DNA of 64,000 bases, taken from positions 10,537,251 through 10,601,250 of the forward strand of contig SSBO01000003.1 of the NCBI GenBank assembly GCA_005281725.1, given 5' to 3'. The position numbers and the translations under genes were made by a program. Positions 53,925-64,000 of the stretch are shown here, piece by piece. The notes under the pieces were generated by a model. The model did not search any database. It saw nothing but the letters and a program-made list of their open reading frames with translations, and was not told the origin of the DNA. Numbering within the stretch: position 1 is the first letter of the stretch; every line of letters begins with the position of its first letter. The stretch comes from Wuchereria bancrofti (taxonomy: Eukaryota > Nematoda > Chromadorea > Rhabditida > Onchocercidae).

Positions 53925-55862
53925 AATTATTATTAATATTATCATTATTATTATTTTATTGTTATTATTGTGTTATACTTTCTACGGTTATATATTGTTT
54001 ACTTAAAGGATTCGTGATCGAAATACGCATTTCGAAATAGTTGTGTTTCTATTAAATATTGATAGAAAATTAATTATTTGATAGAATGATTTGTAGATCG
54101 ATAATCAGAAATTGAGGAAACGAAAAGATTTCCTTTATATTTTCGTATATTATTTTTCATGTTTTTCCAATCGAAAAAATATAAGAAATATGAAAAAAGG
54201 AAAAGACCAAGAAAAAGTATTTTTAAAAAGAAAATATCATTTTTTCTTGAAAAGCAGTTAACAAATATGATATGATATTGTTTATTGTTTTGAATGCACT
54301 TAAAAGAGATTTTTGCTAGAGAAAAAAGAAAGGAAAAAAGTATTTTCGAAATTTTAAACTTTTTTTTTCGTTTTTTATATTTGACAGTAATTATTAATCA
54401 GTCAATATATTATTTCTGTGCATTATTCTATTAGGTAGCGCACATCATTTATAAATCCAATTTAGTGTTGAAATTTTGATATTTCGTTCCTTTTTCGCCT
54501 CCCTTTTTTAAATTCATTTGCTTTTATTTGATTATATTTTTAATTTTAAAATTAGCTATCAAAAATAGGGAATGAGAATGATTCGTTAGGAAAAAACAAA
54601 TATTATAAAATGACGCAACTATCAAATTTGTAAAGTTTTTTAATTTAATCAGTAATTTATTAAAGGCTGAATTGAATAATGAGAGGTTGATAGAATTAAT
54701 AAGCCTACTTTGTTGTGTAATTAATTAACTGTTAAGATGAAAAATAAATAAATAAATAAATGAGTAATTTTCCAATGCAATTGGTAAATTATCAGCTTAA
54801 AGTTCATGATAAAAAAACTTTTTTTGAACAATTAAAAGATAAGAAGAAGCCAATTAATCCTTTCTACATGTGAAAATGCGTTTGAAGTACAATTTAATAT
54901 TTTCTCCTAATATCACTCACTCTTTGTGATTAATGTTACGATGCATATTAATACTTAACTGATTACCTAGCAACTATTTCTTTAAGCAATTCAAATAAGT
55001 CTTAAATAGTAGCAATTGTAAAATGCTACTGCAAAATTTTTTGTAATTGAAACAAAAAAGAAAAATGCTAAACTAATCAATAAGAAATTGGATAATTTAG
55101 TGACAAAAAAGAAAATTTATTGGTGTAATTAATTTGTCATCGCAAAAAATTTTGTGATGATTACTGTATTTTTTGAAATTAAACATTTTAGTAATGGAAG
55201 GATTTAGTAATTAATTAGTATCAGCTTACTAATTTATAACAATGAAAAAAAAAATTTTTTCTTTTTTGAAAGTTTTAAAATTTAAAAATTTTGAAACTCT
55301 TGAAACTTATAAATTTTAAAAATCTATAAGCGATCTTTATATACATATATTGCTTATATTGTGTTACATTGCCAAATTAGAATTAAACATCTAATAATGA
55401 AAAGATTTAGTAACTAATTAATTAACACCAACTTAGAATTCATGATGAGAAAAAAATTTTTTTTTCTTTCTTGAAATTTATCTAAATTTTAAAAATTTAC
55501 AAACTATCTTATCTATATATCTTGCTAATGTTGTAATACTTCTTTCATCCAATAAATATTATTCAGGTAAATCATATCATCGTACAATTTTCGCGCAAAA
55601 AAAAAAATGAGAATGAAATGATGAGAATTGGGTCAACGTATGAAAGCAGCTGAGATGACGCAATTTTGTCCCATTCATAACCATTGACCAAATAATAGGT
55701 AATGTGTGTACTAACTATTGTTATAAGCCGCGAATTTTCTCCCAGGTGGAATTTTTGGTCAATTTGCGCAACAATCAGTGTTAGCGAGAATAGAGTTCTT
55801 ACTAAGTGATCATAAATTCATCGGAAAAGAAAAGAGAAGAGAAAAGGAGGGAAATGATTATT

Positions 55863-55887
55863 GAAGTGAAGTGAAGTGAAGTGAAGT
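55863..55887. repeat. GAAGT pentanucleotide repeat, five units
   Basis: Five exact GAAGT units in a GC-richer patch, about 70 bp from the TGGCGCC/TAGCGCCA pair at 55956-56000. Confidence 0.9.
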
Positions 55888-58607
55888 GGTGGAAAATATT
55901 GGTGGGACTCGAGCGGAATTGTGGAAGAAGCTATCAGTTGTGATTTTATGGACACTGGCGCCTAACAATTGTTTATCTAAAGGGTATAAGTAGCGCCACT
56001 ATTTGATTTTTTTTTAGTGTATTGCTGTGACAAATGAGTAATTCGGTATATCCGATATTAATTTAAATATATATATTTAAAATTTATCTTAAATTTTCAA
56101 AATATAAGTATAAACATGAGTAAATAATTGTGTAAAATAAAGAATGAGTTATTTGAAAACTTTATTCATGTACAGGTTGTTTAAAATTAGAACAGAATTA
56201 AACAAATAAACAAGGTGGATTTTTCTTCTTTTAAATTTAATTTCAGATAAATTTTTGGAAGAAGGAAGAAACGAGGAAGGAGAGATAGAAATTATTGAGA
56301 AAGATAAATAATAAACAGCAATACATTAAAAATGATTATTTTGTTAAAAATTTATAATTTGATTAAATTTAATGTGTATATAATTGTTGCAAAATTATCA
56401 AATTATTATTTTATGATCGATTGGGCTAAAATTTAGTAACGAATAATAATAACAAATAACAATAACTGACAACAACAAACAATAAATAGCAATGGTAAAC
56501 AACAACACCAAACAACAAAAACAGTAAGCACAATTAGGCAGTGACAACAGCGACAACGACAAATAACAACAAATAATCAAACAACAGCGCTAGCAACCGT
56601 TTTGTTTTTTCTTTTTTATTAAAGAATTTTGTTACAGAGAGTAAATAAAAGGATGAAAGATAGATTGATGAGGGATACGGTATGATAGATTTTATAACGA
56701 TGAATCGAATAATTAAAATTTGAAGAAAAATTTTTAAAAATGATGCAGCAATTTTCATTGCTCAGATAAATTTGAGCTACAAATTTTTTATTATGCAAAT
56801 TCAAATTTCTATTTGAATTAATTTCCGATTTCGAAAATTTCTGATCAAATATAAATGTGGATAATTTGAAGTATTTATGAATAGAAAAGACTTTAAAAAA
56901 AATCGGTCAAAGAAATTTTCGAAATTTCTGATAAGTGATAAATATGATAAACCAGAAAAAGGAAACGTCTAACAAAAATCCTTTTAGTACCAATTGCTAT
57001 CAAATTAATTCTTAAATTTATTTACAAAATTAGCTTATAGTTATCACATTACTAATTTGCATATTAGTTGGTTACAGGTCATTACTGTCTCGTATTATTC
57101 CTTGTAATCAACCATTTTTGATCGCTCATTTAATTTCTATACATATTTAAATATTGTAATAGAAGGGATAAATCATTTATTAATGAAAATGATTTCTTGC
57201 AAATATGAAATGCTAAAATGAGTGTAACTTTGCAAATCGATTGTTGCAAGGACTAATACAAACTTTTAAATTGAAATTAATTAATTAACGAATTAATTAT
57301 TTAGGACAATTTCCATTTTATTTAAATTTTAGTCAATTAAAAGGAAAACGAAACATTCAGTTATATGTATCGAATTAAATATTTTGTTAATGTATTTATG
57401 CAGTGATGATTACTTATATATTATGATTATTTATTAGTAATGATTACTACATTCAAAAGTATTTGAAGAGCTTTCCACAAATAATATTAATCATAATATT
57501 CTAATATTATTTCACAAGTATCATGACTTTACTGATTATCACAATATCATATCATAAAAGTTATCCATTTATACAGTTAAGCAAATATCCCGAATACTTT
57601 AATGTGTTGCAAATATGCTGCAAGAAAATATCATTCATTTTTGATTCAAAGAAAAGGAAGAAAAAACTGTATTTGTTAGGTTTTTAAATTTTCGCTTTTT
57701 TCTTCTTTTCTATTTCCTTCAGTTTTGAAATATTTTCATTTAAATTTAATTTTTATTAATGCAAATTTTTAGGCATAGCATTGATTTAATGTTATGCAAT
57801 TGCCATCATACATCAGTAACCATTCCCATTTCTTATTATTGTTAAATGAAATGAAATTAACTTATTAATATATAAATATGAAATGGAAAACAGCATCCAT
57901 CTTTTATTTCTTTTACAAAATTTTTTATTTTTTATTTTTGGACTTTTGCATATCTATTTTAGTTAATACGATATTTTAACTTATTTATTATATTTCTTTT
58001 ATACATTTCATATATTATTACTACTCATTTCTGTGTTTAATCGTTACAAAACGTTATTATTTGAAAATTTTCCATTCATCCTCAAATATTAACATTAAAA
58101 AACATAAATAATTTTTAAGCTTAATTTTATTAATAAATACTGTAATAATTGAAATAGCTTTGATAATATTATTCTCATAAAATTTCGATGGGATTGTATA
58201 AACTTTTTAAGAAAGCCTGAAAATGAGTAATAGTAATGCAATTATTTCTAACTTTTGAACATTTTTATAATATTAAAGGTAATTAGAATAAACAGCAAAA
58301 ATAGCTATCATAATAGTGGTTATAATGATAGTAACAATAATGATATTAATAGTAATAATAATAAATAATAATAATAATGATGAAATAGATAATATGATTA
58401 AAAATAATAGTTAAAATATGAATGTTTAAGCATATATGTATTTGTAATTTTGCATGTAAGTATTAATGGCCAGCAAAACGATAATTTTTTAATGGATGAA
58501 ATGGTTGGTAAAAGTGATGGTAAATGATACAGGGAAGGAAGAAGGTATGCAAAACCATCGATAGAAGGAAGTTTTTCTTTCTTAAGGCCTTTATATCTTT
58601 TCATTCC

Positions 58608-58682
58608 ACATACACAGACATACACGCACATTGACATACACATGCACATACTCACACATACACATACACACACACACACACA
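58608..58682. repeat. CA-rich microsatellite
   Basis: ACATACACA-type units ending in about eight uninterrupted CA units; the complement reads as a Val/Cys run. Confidence 0.9.
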
Positions 58683-60618
58683 TATAAATACATACATATA
58701 TTTGCATTATAGATGGCGCCCTAAAGGTGAGCACTGATAAATTTATAATGCCGCTTTTTTCTTTTCATTCCATTCATGAATTAAGCACGGGAATAGCAGT
58801 GACTTTATTATAGAGGTTGTATAGGGTGCTGAGGGGGCATTTCCCGCATTTATAATCACCGAAGAAGGATGCAACTCCCAGTGGACGGGGAGTAGAACGA
58901 GGTGACATCGAGAAATGAACTGCAAAGGAGGAGAAATGCTTGATAAGGGAAGAAATAATCAATAGGCTATTTTTCCTTTCCTTTTAATTCATTTTTACAA
59001 AAGTAACAGAATAACCAATGGTGTATGTATGTATAAGTGATAAAATAAAAATAATCAAAATTAATTAACGAATAAGTAAAATAAAATAATTTAAACCACT
59101 TCATATTTCCATTATATCATTAATAGCTAATAAAACCACTAAAAAATTATCAGTATAATTAGATCAAAGTATAATGCGATGTAAGTATATTACACGAAAA
59201 AAGAAACATTTAATAAATAAGTAAACAATTTTATTACAAGTAAATAATTTTGTACCTATGAATAATATACATTAATATTCGTCCTATTTTATTTTAGTAT
59301 TTTAGATCGCACAGATTAGTGTATCATTCTATCCTATTTTAATAATTTTATATTATTTCCTGTGTAACAAAAAAAAAAAATAATTTTTTTGCAAGAAAAA
59401 GAAAAACAAAAAAAGATATGAAAAAGAAAGAATACCTCTCAAAAGTGATTAATAGTTGTAATCTTTGATCAAATAAATTTTTCGAAATTGAAATATGAAA
59501 TGCATAATATGAAATTCAACAAGTTTTTCATAAGTTTTTGCTGAAGGAAAACAAAAAATTTCATCTTACTTGAAAAAGGATACCGCTAAACAAGATTTTT
59601 TGAAGAGGATTAAGAAAAGTGTGGGAATATTGTTGAATAAGACAAACTGACTGGTGGATGATCTCTCTTACTCTAACGAAGTAAAACATTAATAGCACTT
59701 TTTTTTTTTTATAATTAATGATTGAATGTCCGGCTTGTTGCTCGTATGTTTTAAGGAACCGGATGAAACATAAAAATATATCAATATCTCTTTACCAATA
59801 ATTATCCGCTCTTCCGATATTTGCCGGTATAGCTGAGAATTGTGTTACTATTCACCTTCAGTACGAACATCTGGTACAGCAAATCTCAAAAAGAAATTAC
59901 AAAAAAGTTACAAAAACTTTCCCCCTACCTATTAGAATTATAACAGAGCAAAATAAATGATGGATAAAACAACAATAATTTATTTGGATGGTAATCGAAG
60001 CAGAAAAAAAATAAATAAATAAATAAAAATTAGGCCGGATAGTGATATAAAGACCGGAAGTTAACTTTAAAAAAATTGAAGCTTATAACAATAACTGGTG
60101 GAACAAAAAATGAAAAAAAGAACACAAAAACTTAAGATGCATTTCTTTTTTTGTTGTTGTTGTTGTCAAAAATTCATAATGAATCAAAACTTTGAAACGA
60201 TAGAAACCATTTGCAATCCTGTTAAATTCAAAGAATATTTGGAAGAAGTTCATCTTTTTTATTTCAATTGCAAATTATTTGTGCGGAAACAAAACAAGTA
60301 ACAAAGGAACAGCTATACTTTTTATCTCAGAAAAAATATTAAAATTAAAAAAAAAGGTAAAATAATCAATATAACATACAACCTGAATGACAAAACGGTT
60401 GTTGCAAAATATGGAAACAAAAGATTCATATATTTTAAGAGCGGAATTTTCGTTTGCAACTTGCTGGATCTCCCAACATCATTAAATTAACCGATTTTTT
60501 TCTCTTTTTTTTTTAAATAAAATGATGGTTAAATAACACACTCCAATAATGAACCAAACTTAAACAAGCTAACTACTGAAAATTTAGAAAAAAAAGAAAG
60601 TCTCAGTTTAACAGTGTG

Positions 60619-63600
60619 TTAAGTCGGTAAACGAAGTTTCTGACTTAGGTATTTGTTTCTCTTCTTCGCTATTTTAAGCATTTCATATATTGATGATTTG
60701 GATGGTAATGGAAGATTCTTTTGAAAATCCTGAAGAAACATGTCTAAATTCAGGTTATTAACAAAAGTGCTGAAATTTACTGAATTCCTAAGTCTTGCGA
60801 CGTAATGCAGAAGTTTGGTATCCAGGAAATTCTAGAAGCTTCAGAGGTGTTTGAGGACGAGTTTTTAAGAATGAGCCTTAAGAAAAAATTTAAAAATAAC
60901 CTTTTCCTAGTCGTAAAAAAAAAGTAAACAAAAAATGCAGGAGCTGAGATACTGGAATTTAAAAGTTTTGAAAATTCATAAATAACCAACTTCCAACAGC
61001 CTATGAGTATCGATGAAGGTTCCGCTAAAATTGCTCAACGCATGAGACAGTTCATCTTTAAGCTTCGTCGCATTATGAATGCTTTCCAGAGCAGCGCTAC
61101 TTGTTACTGCGTAAATTCGATGCACATTGGCACCTCGTGATTTCTGGCCAATTATAACAAATCGACCAATATCACCTGTGTTTAAAACATGCCTGAAAGT
61201 ATGATATTATGAATATAAGACTTTGTAGAATTTTTCTAATAGTTCCTTCTAAATACTTTATTCAAGGGATAGAATTAAAGCAAAACCATAAAATGTTTAT
61301 CAGAAAGGATTAGAAAAAAATAGTACTGCTAGATAAAATTATACTAGAAGAAGCTGAAAATTCAATTACTGCAGAGATAAACAAAATTTATCGCATTAAT
61401 TAACACATACGTCCCACAACATGGTTCGATGATATTTTGACCGAGTAATGCCGAACTTTCAACCGTAATGATACGATATGAGCCGTTGAAGGATGCCTCC
61501 TAAAATATACTAACAATAAATGAATGTTCAGGAAGTGAAGAAAAAAATGTTAGGGAAAAAAGATATGCAAGATCTGAAAACTCCATGGCTAATACTTCTA
61601 ACACTTTGAAATCCCAAAGATCAACAACTAATATGCAAAAACGAAAAGATGAAGTTTTACCTGTGAAATGTCGAATCCAGAAAAGTCCTTATGAACAGAA
61701 CCCAATTCTTCTTGCAAAATATATTTCACTGTAACATTTATGTTACCTTCAATAATCTTATTCACCATTGCCATTACTTTTTCGATCTGTAATCCATCTT
61801 ATTTATTTTGTTTCTTTAAAACTTTATAATACATCATTTTACTGAACAACGATAAAAAAAGTAATTGTTCTGCACGGAAGTCCATGACTTGATTTCTGGT
61901 AAAGTTATTTCGAAAATACAAATCTCTGTCTTCAGAAGAATGTTTAAAAACAACATCAGCGAACTGTCTTGTGCTCATACCTTTAACTAAATATTGTTCG
62001 ATTTGAAACCACAGATAAGAGGAAAAAAACTAAACAAGCAAAAACTTTGCATCATCCACTTTGAATTGTCAACGAAGAAACTTCAGTAGAAAGAATGAAG
62101 GAAAGAGACGAAAAGGAAAATTTGACATTATGCAGACAGAAGAACAGATATATGTATTAGCTAGCAAACAAAACTGCTGACTAACAACTGTAAGAACAAA
62201 AAGCAAACCTTTTCAAGAGTTAATTTTTCGTCAGGGATAAAAAAATCAAAATGCAACTTATCAGGACCAATAAATGAACCCATCTGACGGACTGACACAC
62301 CAAATACTTTTTCAAGAGCAAAATGAAGAATATGAGTAGCAGTATGACCACACATTAACAAAAATCGTTGCTTCTGTAAAGATGAGGAAACATAGAAGTA
62401 TAAAAAAAAACTGTATTTCTCATGATAAGGGCTGAAGAGAGATTAGAAGTAATAATTTTAGAAACACTTTACACTTACAGGATCTATAATTTGCGTCAGG
62501 TTTACGCCCTTCTCCAAAGTTTCATCATCTGCTACTTCCCCTGTATGGATGATGTAGCCATTTCGTCTTTTCACACTATTCACAATGAATATAGTATTCT
62601 AGAAAAAATAGGAAAAATTATCATAAATAATAAAGACCCGTGATAATAATATATCATTGTTATAACTCGGTTTTGTCCACTTTTTCATTTCCAGATAATG
62701 AAACTAAATGATTATTTAAACAAAAATTACGTATATTTTACAAAAGAAATTCAAAAAATTGTTCTATAAATTCTATAATTTGAGTATGTTAATCACATTT
62801 AAATTATCTTGAAGGATGCCTCTGTCGTACAGTTGCCCTCCTTGTTCAGCAAAAAAGATAGTCGAATCCATAACGACAGACCCTAATTCCCCTGGTTGAA
62901 GCGCCATTACATTTTTACCATTGACATCAAAGATTGCCACAACAGTACCCGTCCTGCTCGGGAATTCTAAAAATTCTTTTTCCACTTTTTTGTAAATTTA
63001 GATCTAAGCAAACCCGTCTTTTTTATTTAAAAAGAACTTGTTAAGAAAGTTGAAGGCAAATGTATTGTGATGTTTAATATAAAGTCTCATTTCCTTAAAT
63101 ACAAGAAACTCGCGTCCCATCGGTTTTGGAGCTATTTAAAGATTAAAGTATGAAATAAACTGAATATTTCGATAATCTAAGTTTGTTCTACATCAATTTT
63201 CACTCAATATAAGTTTATCTATATTGATCAAAAAATTTGCCCACCATATTTGCCCAATTCGGTCCGTTCGCAGCAATATTTTTCTGAATCATTCGTTGGC
63301 TCTACACCATTCAGTATCATTTCTTCTAAATCGATTTTTTGCCAAAGCTCCTCTCCGGCTTTTTGAGCTTTCTAAAACTTCTTTCCACAAATAAAAAGAT
63401 ACAATTTACTGGTATCGTGTTTCAAAAATATTCTCTTAGAGGTATACTATTTTATAAAAATTACCAACGTTAGAAGTCCTAGTTGACAGTGGAATATAAA
63501 CAATAAAAATAAGCATCGCTCATATGTGCTAAGCTTTCCGAAATATAAGTACTTTTATGTTTTTGTCTTAATTTCCAAACTAAACAATTATAGAGTGATT

Positions 63601-63791
63601 ATAAAAGAGAGCAAATAGCAAAATTATCACCTAATACAAAACATAATATTTGAACTGAAAAATCACCTGAAAATTCGTCAGACATTGCTGGAAACCATCT
63701 ACATCAACTTTCAACCCTTTTTCACTGCATATCTTCTGGGTTATTGCCAATGGAAGACCGTAAGTTCCTGATAACATCCAAGCAATTTCTC
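60619..63791 (-). CDS. AARS2: Alanyl-tRNA synthetase, mitochondrial type, C-terminal half (nine exons)
   Basis: AlaRS charges tRNA-Ala and clears mischarged Ser and Gly. Exons visible: 63791-63667, 63371-63245, 62984-62797, 62598-62479, 62373-62209, 61786-61661, 61499-61411, 61192-60991, 60729-60619 (TAA). All phases close, giving about 417 residues. Order: end of the tRNA-recognition domain (GTYGLPLAITQKICSEKGL), start of the editing domain (FFAEQGGQLYDRG), zinc motif HTATHIL (HxxxH) with GSFIGPDKLHFDF, then CCGTH (CxxxH), NTGDIGRFVIIG and HRIYAVT. The four zinc-binding positions are intact, so editing is probably functional. CCGTH rather than CGGTH and the general divergence point to the mitochondrial enzyme. 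The protein stops about 37 residues after the editing region, in a short helical end (KIAKKRNKYLSQKLRLPT), with no C-Ala domain. The class II catalytic core lies beyond base 64000. The symbol follows human naming. Confidence 0.92.
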
Positions 63792-64000
63792 CTAAAAATA
63801 ACGGTAAATTGATTGCATAACGAAAATATATGATTATATTTGCTTTTGAAAAAAATATATGAATGGGATGACAATGCATCAAGCGTAAGAGTAAAATTCA
63901 ATGCAGCACGTCTAACGGCAACTTAAATTTACGGTTTATCATTAAACCTTTATAGGTTATTTATTGCACAGCAATCAAATCACTTGAAGCATGAAGGTCC
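63792..64000 (-). other. Intron at the right edge, within the alanyl-tRNA synthetase gene
   Basis: Upstream of the acceptor TTATTTTTAG at 63792. No further AlaRS exon is seen before the window ends; the first visible exon starts mid-codon, so a phase-1 exon must follow outside. Confidence 0.6.

Larger units (their letters stand above)
42006..60618. other. 18.6-kb intergenic region without a convincing gene
   Basis: The region lies between the 5' end of cyclin D and the 3' end of the alanyl-tRNA synthetase. It is AT-rich with frequent AAT/ATT, CAA and CT/CA repeats. GC-richer patches at about 42960-43150, 46480-46600, 47540-47760, 55620-56000 and 58700-58960 stand out and could be promoters, enhancers or non-coding exons. 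No tRNA, rRNA or transposase was recognised. Confidence 0.5.

Noticed and set aside
42006..60618. CRISPR array, rRNA, tRNA or transposase
   Set aside because: Looked for spaced direct repeats, conserved rRNA words, tRNA arms and transposase motifs by eye; only microsatellites and imperfect palindromes were found.
60777..60989. Possible extra AlaRS exon in the last intron
   Set aside because: The segment at 60777-60870 is GC-richer and open, but exon 60991 joins exon 60729 in phase 0 without it, and no acceptor/donor pair would fit.

Overview
The window looks like nuclear DNA of a nematode, most likely a parasitic clade III (spirurid or filarial-type) worm. It is very AT-rich and full of homopolymers and microsatellites. 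Genes consist of short exons (about 90-280 bp) split by AT-rich introns with TTTTCAG- or TTTTTAG-type acceptors. Three genes have an acceptor AG 3-6 bases in front of their ATG, as expected for spliced-leader trans-splicing. The species assignment is inference. No bacterial, viral or organellar block was recognised. Most open frames in the window are noise in AT-rich DNA; the gene models below come from exons whose splice phases close exactly when joined by hand.

Layout: (1) 1-2172, minus strand: four exons of a cyclopropane-fatty-acyl-phospholipid synthase-like methyltransferase, cut by the left edge and lacking its 5' end. (2) 3228-5338: a long inverted repeat with arms of about 475 bp, probably a fold-back or terminal-inverted-repeat element. 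(3) 6672-10169, minus: a complete or nearly complete casein kinase 1 superfamily kinase of the tau-tubulin-kinase-like type. (4) 12406-13084, plus: a two-exon gene for a 134-residue cysteine-containing, possibly secreted protein of unknown function. (5) 13085-18025: low-complexity intergenic DNA. (6) 18026-41790, minus: the complete coding sequence of a D-type cyclin in eight exons, with one 20.6-kb intron (19275-39918). (7) 42006-60618: 18.6 kb with no convincing gene, holding several GC-richer patches that could be promoters or non-coding exons. (8) 60619-63791, minus: nine exons encoding the C-terminal half of an alanyl-tRNA synthetase that looks mitochondrial, cut off upstream by the right edge.

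The genes do not form a pathway. Their neighbourhood is ordinary eukaryotic gene order, with four of five genes on the minus strand. The points most worth following up are the spliced cyclopropane-synthase-like gene, the very large cyclin D intron and what may be nested in it, the non-canonical FxCxE at the cyclin N-terminus, the truncated mitochondrial AlaRS, the orphan cysteine-containing protein, and the long inverted repeat. I found no clear evidence of a wholly new multi-gene system.
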